A DNA stretch of 64,000 nucleotides, taken from NCBI GenBank assembly GCA_023436305.1, contig JAEZJQ010000001.1:1-64000 (forward strand). Direction: 5' to 3'. The notes below the pieces were generated by a model. The model was not told the origin of the DNA and made no database searches. It saw nothing but the letters and a program-made list of their open reading frames with translations. Below are positions 27,228 to 37,165 of this stretch, one piece after another. Both the position numbers and the translations under genes were made by a program. Within the stretch, counting starts at the first letter, position 1, and each line of letters starts with the position of its first letter. This stretch comes from Bacillota bacterium. GTDB taxonomy: Bacteria > Bacillota > UBA4882 > UBA8346.

Positions 27228-27512
27228 AATTAAAATTCCTTTCCCCGGCTACCATTCTACCTGTGTCTACACTATAAACGGGATTTCCAAGATCTTGATT
27301 TCACCGCGAAATACTCGCAACGAAACCGGCTACTGTAAAACTTTTTCTACCATACTGCAACTCACGTTAATGATTTCGCTTTGGACCTAAAAATTCCTGC
27401 TTAAACTTTGCCCACTGAACTAATTTATAAAAATATCATTTTAAATTTTAATATTTGGATTACAAATTGAAAGAAGCTTATGAAATACGGCAAATTCTGA
27501 AAAAGTTTCTTT
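27228..27512 (-). other. Leader region upstream of livK, possible untranslated RNA
   Basis: 285 bases with no coding frame. On the minus strand it has two copies of TAGCCGG (27326-27332 and 27245-27251) whose TAGCC could pair with GGCTA in the loop of the hairpin at 27204. I looked for T-box, lysine, glycine and c-di-GMP riboswitch signatures and could not match any. Confidence 0.35.
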
Positions 27513-29195
27513 TTACATCGCCGGTATAATACTATACCGCATTTCACCCTTTTTCAGCCGGGTATATTTTTCATCCGGATTTCCAAAGAAAAACATATCG
27601 TTTTTCACTTCCAGGCCGGCCGAATCCAACACCAACAAATTCCGGTCGGTCAAAATAATCAGCCGGTTTTCTTCATCTCGGAAGGAACAGTCGCTAATCG
27701 GTTCTTTAAATTCATAGATCGCAGATAACGAATCATCGGTGTTCAATTGATATATCTTTTTACCGGAGACGACCAAAGTCTGAAGATTTGGTTTTCGAAT
27801 CTGAATCATGGTAATGGGCGCCTCTCCCGGAACAATATACGTGGGCTTTTTGGCATCACTGTGAAAGACCGTAATATCCCGGGTATCCCGCCGCAAAATG
27901 TAAAATTTGGCCTCATCGGGATTGGCGGCTATGGCATTCCCGCTCCTGAATAAATTAACATTATAAATATAATAATTGTGATAATAATATCCATTACTAT
28001 AGGAATACGAACCATAGTTTAATACAACATTGACCATCAGATTGGCCATAAAATTGCCGAATTTGGCGCTGGCGCGTCCACAAGCGGCATTCTTAACCAT
28101 TTTCATGGTATCCTGGACATTGATAAATTTTACATTTCCTCCTTCGGGACTAAATAGAACGACCATTTTCATTTCCGGAACTTCCCCAATGTCATAAAAA
28201 GCGGTAAGGGTCCCGGCGTCACATGCTTGCATATTACCTTGAACATAATCAATCATCACAAATTGATTCGTGGTATATAAAAATAAACTGTCCATTTCTT
28301 TTACATATTTAAACTTCAGCCAGGAAGAAGGGATTTCATTTATTTTGATTCCGGCAGCGGATACTTTTAAGGCGTGGCTTCTCCGTTTGGTGTTGGATAC
28401 CACAATTAAAGTTTGATCATCCTGGTACCAATAACAATTCAGTTTATACGGGGGGTCCAATTTGAAATCCTCGCTGATTGTATTGTCGGAGGCGTTGTAT
28501 ATCTTAATGGAGCCGGGTTGCTTGCGTTTCTTTTCATCGGCATCGATTAACGCGAATTTATCGGCGCTTAACACGAATAAATTATAGGGATTCAGATCCG
28601 TTTGAATACTGGTCTCCACCGCCAGCGGACCATAATTCAGTACATCGACCTTGCCGGGATTCTTCTCATCTTCGCCGGGAATCAAGGCATATAGCTTAGT
28701 CTCATCGTGGGATAAAACCAAATCATCCAGTTCTTTGGAATAATCGGACAATTTTTCGGTGGTCTTATCGGCAACATCATAATGCAGGATTTCATAATAC
28801 CCGGAAGTCAGATCAGGCCGGTAGGAAATAAAAAGATGACGACGATCCTTGGTATAAACCCAATTAAACGGACTGTATCCCAGGTCTACCAAGTCCTCGG
28901 TCCGGCCGGTTTCAATGTTGAACAGAATCAACTGCCCCTTTTGAGCGTCGTTTTCTTTCCCTCTTTTAATTTCCGGAGCAAAGATGGCCAAGTACCTGTT
29001 GGGATCTCCGGTGGGCATCATCCGGTTCGGATTCTTCTCCATATCTATCGTTTCGGTAAATTGGTTATCCTGGGCGCCCATAAATAAAATTTTATTATTC
29101 TCTTTATCAAAAAGAAAATAATCCGCACTAAAAATATTGGCCGCCGGTACCGATATAACAACTAAGATCACGATCACGACCAAAAACTGTTTCAT
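27513..29195 (-). CDS. Exported beta-propeller-like protein, unknown function
   Basis: 560 aa from the ATG at 29195 (GAGGAGGG six bases upstream); the frame is open further upstream without a site. Signal peptide at 1-~24 (FLVVIVILVVISVPAANIFSA). The rest is rich in repeated short strands of WD/propeller character (YFLFDKENNKILFMG, RHLFISYRPD, TKLYALIPGEDEK, SADKFALIDADE, NLLVLDSAGLEV). A Tyr/Asn-rich patch (YSYSNGYYYHNYYIYN, ~395-410) is notable. No catalytic motif seen. Divergent from the EF-hand-like/M16 cluster at 29278, so the two units may act together. Confidence 0.7.
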   Translation of the reverse strand: MKQFLVVIVILVVISVPAANIFSADYFLFDKENNKILFMGAQDNQFTETIDMEKNPNRMMPTGDPNRYLAIFAPEIKRGKENDAQKGQLILFNIETGRTEDLVDLGYSPFNWVYTKDRRHLFISYRPDLTSGYYEILHYDVADKTTEKLSDYSKELDDLVLSHDETKLYALIPGEDEKNPGKVDVLNYGPLAVETSIQTDLNPYNLFVLSADKFALIDADEKKRKQPGSIKIYNASDNTISEDFKLDPPYKLNCYWYQDDQTLIVVSNTKRRSHALKVSAAGIKINEIPSSWLKFKYVKEMDSLFLYTTNQFVMIDYVQGNMQACDAGTLTAFYDIGEVPEMKMVVLFSPEGGNVKFINVQDTMKMVKNAACGRASAKFGNFMANLMVNVVLNYGSYSYSNGYYYHNYYIYNVNLFRSGNAIAANPDEAKFYILRRDTRDITVFHSDAKKPTYIVPGEAPITMIQIRKPNLQTLVVSGKKIYQLNTDDSLSAIYEFKEPISDCSFRDEENRLIILTDRNLLVLDSAGLEVKNDMFFFGNPDEKYTRLKKGEMRYSIIPAM

Positions 29196-29277
29196 GCTAT
29201 CCCTCCTCAAATTGATCGAATCCATTCTTCCTGACTGTATTTTCGGCAATAAATAAAAACTTCAATAGAGATAAGAG

Positions 29278-30087
29278 GTGTCGAATCAACCCATGTTTAA
29301 AAAACTATTATTACCGCTGTTGATGACGCTGTTCACCGCTTCCGGCCTGATTAGCGCCGATGTGTCCAGCCAGGAAATCTTCTTAAAACCGGTTCAAAAG
29401 GATACTCCCGCTTTCACTCGCTCCGAGGATAATGAATATGGCATGAAGTATTCATTAAAAATGATCAAAATTTCCAACAATCCCGATGTCAAAGCGCCTC
29501 CGGCCACTGACGCGGTGGTATTGTATTACAGCATGATCAAGCTGGGGGTTCCGGAAAAAGAATATGGGGTTCTAGTGGATTTTGAGGGAAAAGATAAGCA
29601 AATATGGACCGACTCTGACGCCGATGGCGATTTTTCCGAAGAGATTCCGGCTCAAATCTTTAAAAGTGACCGATATCCCAATGTCAATGTCTATTACGCC
29701 CCAACACCCCTAACTTTTCAAGTAGAATACACCATGACCGATCATAGTTATCAAACCCAACTCCAATTTGATCTGCCCTACCTTTTTATCGCCCGGACCG
29801 GCAGGGATGATATTTTCTATCTTACCGCCCGCACCTGGTTTTATGGTGAATTAACGCTGGATGAAGAGGAAATCTATTTGGCCCTGGCAGATACCAATGA
29901 TAACGGCCTCTACAATGACCCCGGCGACCTGGTCTTCGTGGGCCGTGATTCCGACCTGAATTTTACTCAAAGTAAAGGAGTTCCCGTCAAAAAACTAAGA
30001 ACCCTGAAATCCAAAACCAAGGCGAAATATCTGTTTGAATATGGTGAAAGCCCTGAAAAGTTAATCTTAAAAAAGGATGAGAAATGA
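29278..30087 (+). CDS. Exported protein with two EF-hand-like calcium loops
   Basis: 269 aa from a GTG at 29278, or 264 aa from the ATG at 29293; the AGAGG site overlaps the GTG and is 14 bases from the ATG, so the start is uncertain. Signal peptide (KKLLLPLLMTLFTASGLISA). Two Asp-rich loops of the DxDxDG type: DSDADGDFSEE (~111-121) and DTNDNGLYNDPGD (~209-221), typical of EF-hand or dockerin-like calcium sites. The rest is beta-rich. No family recognised. Its stop overlaps the start of the M16 peptidase gene (ATGA), so translation is coupled. Confidence 0.65.
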   Translation: MSNQPMFKKLLLPLLMTLFTASGLISADVSSQEIFLKPVQKDTPAFTRSEDNEYGMKYSLKMIKISNNPDVKAPPATDAVVLYYSMIKLGVPEKEYGVLVDFEGKDKQIWTDSDADGDFSEEIPAQIFKSDRYPNVNVYYAPTPLTFQVEYTMTDHSYQTQLQFDLPYLFIARTGRDDIFYLTARTWFYGELTLDEEEIYLALADTNDNGLYNDPGDLVFVGRDSDLNFTQSKGVPVKKLRTLKSKTKAKYLFEYGESPEKLILKKDEK

Positions 30088-31364
30088 TGTTGCGATTGCG
30101 GTTTCATTATCTAGCGGCTGTTTGCTTGATTGGGTTGATATACGGTGCCTTTTTTCCGGTACATGCGGCCAATTTGGATTATCAGACCAAAGTGCTCCCC
30201 AACGGGATCAAACTGGTCTATAAGCAGTTGCCCGCCGCCAAAACCATTACCACCCGGATCATGATTCCCACCGGTTTTTTAAATGAACCTCAGGGAATCC
30301 GTGGTATTTCCCATCTTCTGGAGCATCTGGTTTACCGGGGCGGTGGGCGGTTTACCGCCGCCGATTTCCAGCGGCAAGTAAAAGGTAAGGCTTTCGAATA
30401 TAACGGTTTTACCAGTCTTGATAGTACCGAATATTATCTGGAGGTATTGCCGGATAATATCCTCAATTGCCTGGATATTTATCTGGATCTCATCCTGCAT
30501 CCCAACCTGGCCGAGGAAGATATAGTGCTTGAAAAAAAGATTATCACCGTGGAAAAAATGTTGCGTGCCATCCCCGGAGATACCTTTTTCCTCTATATCA
30601 ACTCCTTGACCCAGGAGCAGCTTTCCGGGAATATCCACGCCATTTCCCGGGACGATCTGATGAGTTACCATGATCAATACTATCGGACCGATAATCTAAC
30701 CATCATCATTACCGGCGCTTTTGATTTAAAAAAGGTACAGGATTTACTTTCCGCTCAAAAAACAGTTGATTCCGCCGCTCCACCCCAGTCGGTGGATTGG
30801 CAGTTCACGGAAGTCAAGGCTGAGTTGGTTTTGGAAGATTATTTGTTGGGCGAGGAATACCAGTTATTGCTTGGATTCAACCTCCCCAAACCCACCGCCA
30901 CGGATTTGCTGGTGGCCAAAGTTCTGCCGTATATTCTCCGCTACGAATCCCCCGAATACGACTACATGAACGACCGGCCCCTGGATTACCAAATCTTCTT
31001 GACCAGCATGGCCGGGCGGTATTTTTTAATCTTGGGTTATCGTGACTGCCAGCAGAAGTATTCAGCGGAGATGGATGCCTGGCACCAAAAGAATTTCATC
31101 CGCTATTGCAAATATTTAAAAGCCAAAAAATTCAATACGTTTCTGGCGACGCTTACCAAAGCCATGGATAAGAATATGAAGAGTATCGGGTCCGACTCCA
31201 CCCGCTACAATGATTTCATCGCCCAAAAACTATTTATGCCGGAAGCCATTCATGAACAGGATCTGGAAAAAATTCGCGGGCTATCCGGTAATGATTTTAA
31301 AAACTTCGTCCAAAAATATCTGGAAATTGACTCTTATTTCAAGATCGTCATCAAAGCTTTATAA
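30084..31364 (+). CDS. M16-family (insulinase/PqqL-like) zinc peptidase, exported, active-site intact
   Basis: 426 aa. Signal peptide at 1-~28. The inverted zinc motif HLLEH is at 77-81, with the third ligand Glu157 in the expected position about 76 residues later (KKIITVEKML). The substrate domain and its YHDQYYRTDNLTIIITG segment follow. M16B peptidases cut peptides and unfolded proteins inside a closed two-lobed chamber, usually as a heterodimer with an inactive partner, here the next gene. Unlike the many cytoplasmic M16 proteins of Bacillota, this one has an export signal. Confidence 0.87.
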   Translation: MMLRLRFHYLAAVCLIGLIYGAFFPVHAANLDYQTKVLPNGIKLVYKQLPAAKTITTRIMIPTGFLNEPQGIRGISHLLEHLVYRGGGRFTAADFQRQVKGKAFEYNGFTSLDSTEYYLEVLPDNILNCLDIYLDLILHPNLAEEDIVLEKKIITVEKMLRAIPGDTFFLYINSLTQEQLSGNIHAISRDDLMSYHDQYYRTDNLTIIITGAFDLKKVQDLLSAQKTVDSAAPPQSVDWQFTEVKAELVLEDYLLGEEYQLLLGFNLPKPTATDLLVAKVLPYILRYESPEYDYMNDRPLDYQIFLTSMAGRYFLILGYRDCQQKYSAEMDAWHQKNFIRYCKYLKAKKFNTFLATLTKAMDKNMKSIGSDSTRYNDFIAQKLFMPEAIHEQDLEKIRGLSGNDFKNFVQKYLEIDSYFKIVIKAL

Positions 31365-31375
31365 GGATGATTAAC

Positions 31376-32746
31376 ATGCCAAAAAAACAATTCTATAAAC
31401 TTTTATTGAAGATGGGCCTGATTCTGATCTTTGCCTTCTCCGGGTTCGTTCTGGCTGAATCTTCCAAACCCTCCGGAGGGGTTTCCATCCAGGTCCGGGA
31501 TGACGGTTTAACCCTGGCGGTCCGTCCCTTGCCGGAAAAAGAACAGAAACAGCCGTATCAATATTTAACGATGATCATTAAAACCGGTTCAGCTCATGAT
31601 CCCGCCGCGAAATCCGGTTTAACCACCCTCACCAATGAACTGCTGTACTTATTCTTTTACAATTCCAGCGCCTTACAGGTGGATCTGAATACGGCGCCGG
31701 ACTTCTCCATCATTCACTTTGTGGTGGCGAACAGTGATTACGATACCTTCATCAATGAACTGGATGGAATTATTCGGTTAGAAGCCCTAACCATGTACGA
31801 CCAATGCAATGAATTGATCCTGGCGCATCAGAACGAGCCGATCATGCCCGGCTACAACGCCGCCATCAAGCTGGCCGAGTTGCTTTACGGCCCCAGCCAT
31901 CCCTACCGATGCGGGTTGACTCCCAACTTTAAACAGTTGAATATTACCGATGTGAATAACTGGTTCCGCAAGATTTACCGGCCCAACAACTTGATTGTGG
32001 CAAGTTCCAAGGAATTGCCGGAAGATTTTCTGCGCCGTCCCAGTGGCCGGGACATGAAGAGCCCCGTAAATCCACCGGAAATTCCTCCGGCCAAAGGAAG
32101 TCCGGCCTCTGAAGTGGTATTCAATCCGGTCCGTGACAACGTAAGCACGATTCGGATCGGTTTCAGCGCCCCGAAGATTAGTGAAGCGGATTTTTTCCCG
32201 GCGTTAATGGCCCGGAAATATTTAGAGAAGGAATTATGGCAAGCAATCCGGGAGGAATCGGGTTATTGTTACGATCTGCAGGTGGCTTACTCCTATTTAC
32301 CGAATTCAGCCGCCCCGGATCTGGAGATTTCGTTTCAAACATTACCCTCGGAGACGGATCAGGCGGTTTTAAAAACATTAGCGGTGTTGGAGTCAGCCAC
32401 CAATAAGGAAATGCCCATGAAAATCCTTCCGGAAATCCTGGAGCGGGAGAAGCTGCTTGAGAAGTACCGGGATCAATCCGGCCTTCAATTAGTCAGAAAC
32501 GCCGCTTTTCAAGCCTTCACCAGCCAGAAATGGCCTGGCGATTCCGGCGAATATCTGGCCAAGTTGAGCGAGGTTAAGGCCACCGATATTTCCCGATGGA
32601 TTGCTGCCGGTTTGCCCCGGATCAAGATTGCCATTGCCGGTCCGGTGGAAGTGGAGAAGCAGATGGGGAAGATTCGCGAGAAAGTAAAAGCGATGGGTGT
32701 ACAATCTACGGTTATGCCCAAAACTACACCTGCGCCTAAAAAATAG
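31376..32746 (+). CDS. M16-family peptidase-like partner lacking the zinc motif, exported
   Basis: 456 aa from the ATG at 31376, eight bases after AAGGA; an ATG at 31367 is too close to that site. Signal peptide at 1-~25. The region matching HxxEH reads SGLTTLTNELL, with no His or Glu ligands, so it is probably a non-catalytic subunit. The C-terminal lobe (SEADFFPALMARKYLEKELWQAIREESGYCYDLQ) resembles the R/Y substrate-binding motif of M16B partners. Eleven bases after the active subunit gene. Confidence 0.82.
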   Translation: MPKKQFYKLLLKMGLILIFAFSGFVLAESSKPSGGVSIQVRDDGLTLAVRPLPEKEQKQPYQYLTMIIKTGSAHDPAAKSGLTTLTNELLYLFFYNSSALQVDLNTAPDFSIIHFVVANSDYDTFINELDGIIRLEALTMYDQCNELILAHQNEPIMPGYNAAIKLAELLYGPSHPYRCGLTPNFKQLNITDVNNWFRKIYRPNNLIVASSKELPEDFLRRPSGRDMKSPVNPPEIPPAKGSPASEVVFNPVRDNVSTIRIGFSAPKISEADFFPALMARKYLEKELWQAIREESGYCYDLQVAYSYLPNSAAPDLEISFQTLPSETDQAVLKTLAVLESATNKEMPMKILPEILEREKLLEKYRDQSGLQLVRNAAFQAFTSQKWPGDSGEYLAKLSEVKATDISRWIAAGLPRIKIAIAGPVEVEKQMGKIREKVKAMGVQSTVMPKTTPAPKK

Positions 32747-32753
32747 AGTTGAA

Positions 32754-33575
32754 ATGAAAAAATTTATCACAATATTATTGATATTGGTTTCCATATTTGC
32801 AATCCTGTTGGGTTATTGTTACATCGAACCCTACTGGATTGAGAATAAAACTTTCATAGTCAGTCATAAGGATATTCCAAAAGACTTCAACAATACCAAA
32901 ATCTTATTTATATCGGATATCCATTACGGTCCGTTTTTTAAAAAACACCGGCTGAAAAATCTGGTGAAGCGTATGAACCGGATGCATCCAACCATCATAT
33001 TACTGGGTGGAGACTATGTCCATCGCAGCCCTGACTATATTAGACCCTGTTTTGAGGAGTTAGAGCATTTAAAGGCGCCACTCGGTGTTTTGGGGGTGTT
33101 GGGAAATCACGATCACTGGGAAAACGGCCCATTAACAAGACAATCCATGCGAAAATCCGGGATTGAATTGTTGGATAACCACGCAGTTTGGATAAGAACC
33201 CGTAATGCCCGGATAAAAATCGGTGGTGTCGGGGATTATCTTAAAGACCGCCAGGATATCAATCCCACGATTCAAGATGTCAAGAATGAGGACTTTGTGA
33301 TTTTGGTAACCCATAATCCGGATTATGTACCGGAAATAAGGACAACGAAAATTGATTTGGTATTCAGTGGCCATACCCATGGAGGCCAGGTAACTTTATT
33401 CGGTTTATGGGCCCCCCTGATACCCTCAAAATACGGTCAAAAATACCGGACTGGCTTCATCACCACTCAAAATATGAATGTAATTGTTTCCAACGGTATC
33501 GGAACTATTACTCCCCCGGTTCGTTTTTTCGCCAGACCGCAGATTATCAGAGTAATCCTAAAAAGTAAGCCATAA
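32754..33575 (+). CDS. Membrane-anchored metallophosphoesterase (YkuE-like)
   Basis: 273 aa from the ATG at 32754. One N-terminal membrane segment (5-22), then a calcineurin-like phosphoesterase: DIH (Asp55, His57), GGDYVH (Asp87), GNHD (Asn118, His119), THNPD (His187), GHTHGG (His207, His209). All metal ligands are present. Relatives hydrolyse UDP-diacylglucosamine or act at the envelope; substrate unknown here. It follows the M16 partner by seven bases, so it is probably in the same operon. The site AGAGTTGA is weak. Confidence 0.9.
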   Translation: MKKFITILLILVSIFAILLGYCYIEPYWIENKTFIVSHKDIPKDFNNTKILFISDIHYGPFFKKHRLKNLVKRMNRMHPTIILLGGDYVHRSPDYIRPCFEELEHLKAPLGVLGVLGNHDHWENGPLTRQSMRKSGIELLDNHAVWIRTRNARIKIGGVGDYLKDRQDINPTIQDVKNEDFVILVTHNPDYVPEIRTTKIDLVFSGHTHGGQVTLFGLWAPLIPSKYGQKYRTGFITTQNMNVIVSNGIGTITPPVRFFARPQIIRVILKSKP

Positions 33576-33656
33576 TATACAGGGTTAAAGGATTTTCATG
33601 ATCTGCTGAAGAACATCTATTCAAATTAAGATAGTATTCGAACAGGTGATTTAATT

Positions 33657-36600
33657 TTGAAGCTATCACGGAATAAAATCAAGGAACTGGCCTCCGCTGG
33701 GCCGGTTTACTTTCGTGGTCTGGATTATTACACCCGGGGGCGGGTGAAAAATTTCCGTTATTCGCCGGAAAAGCTGCTGATTCAGTCTATCGTCTCCGGA
33801 AGTGAAAATTATCAAGTCCGGATTGAGCTTTATGACGATGGGGATGTGGCCGGGTACCAATGCACATGTCCGGCCTATGGGCTATATGACGGCGCCTGTA
33901 AACATGTCATCGCCGTGCTCCTCAAAGCCCTCGATAAATTCGATAACGGCACCATAACTGAACCTTACCCTTTACCAGGAATCGATCAACCAGCACCCAA
34001 ATCCGGTCCGGGTACGCACGCGGGTATCATCCATTCCGATGTCGATCCCCGGGAAGATCCCCGGCTGGCCCTTTCCAAATCCATGGTGGCGAGCCTGATT
34101 AAAAAAAGTAACCTCCATGAGGCGGAGGAGCCGGTCCATCTAGAGGTAACTCTTCATCTGATACCCTCCAATCGCAGTCTGCCGTATTTCGAATTAAAAA
34201 TCGGCCGGCAACGGTTATATGTGATTAAGGATATGGCTGAGTTTCTGGAGGCCATTTTAAATCACCGGGAGCTCTATTTCGGGAAAACCTTCACTTTTCA
34301 GCCGTCCCGGCAGCATTTTTTACCCCCGGAACAGCGGTTTGTCCAGTTTTTGCTTGAAGTCTACCAGGATGAGCGGAGCAAAAACTTTTTTTATTCCACC
34401 ATATTCGCCAAACACAATCTGGAATTGAGCCCCTCTCAGTTCAAGCGTTTCCTGGATATTGCCCCGGAGCTGGAACAGGCTTATTGGATAAAAAATTACG
34501 AAACTCCACCCATTCCCATTCAAGTTTGCCGGGAACCCTTACCGCTTACCCTAAAGTTATCCCAGGGGAAAGAACATTTGGAACTGGAATTGCAAACACC
34601 TGAACTTTTTTATGAACTGGCTTTCTGCCGGGGTATTTTTGTATGCGGCGATCATTTCTTCATCCCGCCCCCGAACTTTTTATCCCCGATACAACCGGTT
34701 TTGGAGTCTTTTTCCAAAATGTCCGTCAAACAATTACCGCTTAGCGATGATGACGCCGCCACTTTGATTTCCGAAGCCGCTCCCACGATCCGGGAAGCGT
34801 GCCGTCTGGAAATTGCTCCGGAGGTGGAACGCCGCTTGCACCAAGAACCTTTGACCATCTCCGTCTGGCTGGACAAATATGAAAGCGGAATTTCGGCCAA
34901 AGTCCTTTTCAAATACGGGGAAACCATTGAGATTAACCCTCTGAAATCCTACCCGTATCAAAATGAAGAAATATTACTACTCCGGGATAAAACCGCCGAG
35001 GTTCGATTTCTGGAACGGCTGACTGGTATCGGTTTTCGTCCCGGGGTTGAAAGCTACCTGTTACTGGACGAAACTCAAATTTATCGTTTTCTTCAGAAAA
35101 CCTTGCCGGAAATACTGGAAAATGCTGAAGTATACCATTCCCAATCTTTCGATAATTTAAAAATCAAAAAGCCACCCCGGTTTAGCGGTGCTATTCGGCT
35201 GGATGAGGCCTCGGATTTATTAGAGATTTCCTTTCAAATGGAAGAGCTGCCGGAAACAGAATTGCCGGAATTATTAGCCGCCCTTCGGGAGAAGCGGAAA
35301 TACTTCCGCCTGAAAACCGGCGCCTTTATTCCCCTGGATGAACCGGAAACATTGGCCGCGGGCCAATTTCTCAATGAATTGGGCTTAAGCGGCGCCAATC
35401 TCCAAAATAAACTGGTGGAACTCCCCAAGTACCGGGCTCTTTATCTGGAACGGGTGTTACGGGAATACGGGCGAGAACGTTTCCACCTGAATAACACTTT
35501 TAAACAGTTGATCCATGATGTGAAAGAACCACAGGATATGGAATGGCCCATCCCGGAACGTTTGACGGGAATCCTCCGGGATTACCAGAAAACCGGCTTC
35601 AAATGGCTGAGAACCCTCTCTCACTATGGATTCGGTGGTGTTCTGGCCGATGATATGGGCTTGGGGAAGACGCTGCAAATCATCACCCTGGTCCATGCGG
35701 AATACCCGGAGACCCGGCTGCCCTCACTGGTGATTGCCCCATCTGCACTGGTCTATAACTGGCGGGAAGAGATTGTCCGGTTTGCTCCGGAACTGCCGGT
35801 GTTAATTCTGGACGGCCAAAAACCGGAACGCCTCCAGTTGCTTGCCAATGCTGCGGAATATGCCTTCGTCATCACCTCCTACCCCTTGATCCGCCGGGAT
35901 ATTGAGGAGATGAAAGATTTGCAATTCGCCTATTGTTTCTTGGATGAAGCCCAGAATATCAAAAATCCGGCCACCATTAACGCCAAATCGGTGAAACAAA
36001 TCAAGGCCCGGCATTATTTCGCCGTCACCGGCACCCCCATTGAAAATTCCCTGACCGAACTCTGGTCCATTTTTGATTTCATCATGCCCGGCTATTTATA
36101 TTCCCATCATCAATTTCAATCCCGTTTTGAAACTCCAGCGGTCCGAAATAACGACGCCGGTGCTTTGGAGGATTTGGGGCGGCACATCCGGCCCTTCATT
36201 TTACGGCGGTTAAAAAAAGACGTTCTGGCCGAACTGCCGGAAAAGATCGAGACCAAACTGGCTTGCGAGATGACCACGGAGCAAAAGAAAGTTTATCTGG
36301 CCTATCTGGCCAAGGCGCGGGATGAATTTGAGACCGAAATCGCCGCCGCCGGCTTCGAAAAAAGCCAGATCAAAATCCTGGCGCTGCTTACCCGGCTCCG
36401 GCAGATCTGTTGCCATCCGTCCTTGTTTCTTGAGGACTATCATGGCGGCAGCGGCAAATTAGATCTATTGGAGGAAGTGATTCAGGACTCCCTCTCTGGC
36501 GGCCACCGGATTCTTTTGTTTTCCCAGTTCGTGTCCATGCTGGACATTATCGAAATCCGGTTACGCCGTGATAAAACCCGTCTTTTCCGGATCGACGGCC

Positions 36601-36959
36601 AAACTCCGCCGGAGGATCGCTTGAAACTGGTGAATGATTTCAACAAGGGCGACGCGAAAGTATTTCTGATCTCCCTGAAAGCCGGGGGCACCGGTTTAAA
36701 TCTCACCGGCGCAGATACGGTCATCCATTACGACCCCTGGTGGAATCCGGCGGTGGAAGATCAGGCCACGGATCGGGCTTACCGGATCGGCCAGAAAAAA
36801 GCCGTTCAGGTATTCAAACTGGTCACTCACGGCGCCATTGAGGATAAGATCTATGCCATGCAGCAAAGAAAGAAGGAATTGGTGGACGCGGTGATCCAAC
36901 CCGGGGAGAATATACTGGGCAAGATGACGTTGGAGGAGATCCGGGGGTTGTTTGAGTAG
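33657..36959 (+). CDS. SNF2-family helicase-like ATPase with SWIM zinc finger
   Basis: 1100 aa from a TTG at 33657 with AGGTGAT upstream. SWIM zinc finger at ~62-85 (CTC ... CKH). A large middle region of bacterial SNF2-associated type (~150-600). ATPase core: ADDMGLGKTLQ (~660-672), LDEAQNIKNP, TGTPIENSLTELWSIFDF, and the second lobe with FSQFVSMLDIIE, SLKAGGTGLNLTGAD and DRAYRIGQ. Such HelZ/RapA-like proteins translocate on DNA and remodel protein-DNA complexes; the bacterial role is uncertain. It precedes the convergent uvrA-uvrB pair. Confidence 0.93.
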   Translation: MKLSRNKIKELASAGPVYFRGLDYYTRGRVKNFRYSPEKLLIQSIVSGSENYQVRIELYDDGDVAGYQCTCPAYGLYDGACKHVIAVLLKALDKFDNGTITEPYPLPGIDQPAPKSGPGTHAGIIHSDVDPREDPRLALSKSMVASLIKKSNLHEAEEPVHLEVTLHLIPSNRSLPYFELKIGRQRLYVIKDMAEFLEAILNHRELYFGKTFTFQPSRQHFLPPEQRFVQFLLEVYQDERSKNFFYSTIFAKHNLELSPSQFKRFLDIAPELEQAYWIKNYETPPIPIQVCREPLPLTLKLSQGKEHLELELQTPELFYELAFCRGIFVCGDHFFIPPPNFLSPIQPVLESFSKMSVKQLPLSDDDAATLISEAAPTIREACRLEIAPEVERRLHQEPLTISVWLDKYESGISAKVLFKYGETIEINPLKSYPYQNEEILLLRDKTAEVRFLERLTGIGFRPGVESYLLLDETQIYRFLQKTLPEILENAEVYHSQSFDNLKIKKPPRFSGAIRLDEASDLLEISFQMEELPETELPELLAALREKRKYFRLKTGAFIPLDEPETLAAGQFLNELGLSGANLQNKLVELPKYRALYLERVLREYGRERFHLNNTFKQLIHDVKEPQDMEWPIPERLTGILRDYQKTGFKWLRTLSHYGFGGVLADDMGLGKTLQIITLVHAEYPETRLPSLVIAPSALVYNWREEIVRFAPELPVLILDGQKPERLQLLANAAEYAFVITSYPLIRRDIEEMKDLQFAYCFLDEAQNIKNPATINAKSVKQIKARHYFAVTGTPIENSLTELWSIFDFIMPGYLYSHHQFQSRFETPAVRNNDAGALEDLGRHIRPFILRRLKKDVLAELPEKIETKLACEMTTEQKKVYLAYLAKARDEFETEIAAAGFEKSQIKILALLTRLRQICCHPSLFLEDYHGGSGKLDLLEEVIQDSLSGGHRILLFSQFVSMLDIIEIRLRRDKTRLFRIDGQTPPEDRLKLVNDFNKGDAKVFLISLKAGGTGLNLTGADTVIHYDPWWNPAVEDQATDRAYRIGQKKAVQVFKLVTHGAIEDKIYAMQQRKKELVDAVIQPGENILGKMTLEEIRGLFE

Positions 36960-37031
36960 GTGTATGAATGATGGTCTTCAACCGCAATTTGGATAATATC
37001 GAAAGAACATTAAAGAGTTCAAACGATATTG

Positions 37032-37099
37032 AACCACGAATCATACGAATATCACGAAAAAAGAATTATCATTAGATTTTATTCGTGCGATTCGTGGTT
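37032..37099. repeat. 19-bp inverted repeat between convergent genes
   Basis: Left arm 37032-37050 begins AACCACGAATC; right arm 37081-37099 is its complement at 17 of 19 positions, with a 30-base AT-rich loop. It could form a long hairpin in RNA from either side and may stop transcripts from the SNF2 gene and uvrA; no classic T-run follows. Confidence 0.7.
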
Positions 37100-37165
37100 A
37101 ATATGATTGATTATTCATTGCATGTTCTTTATTCCGTGAAATCCTTTAATCCGATTAATCTGTGT

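Noticed and set aside
27228..27512. T-box or c-di-GMP riboswitch before livK
   Set aside because: The T-box GGTGGNACCGCG core is absent, and the TAGCCGG words alone do not make a c-di-GMP aptamer without its other helices.
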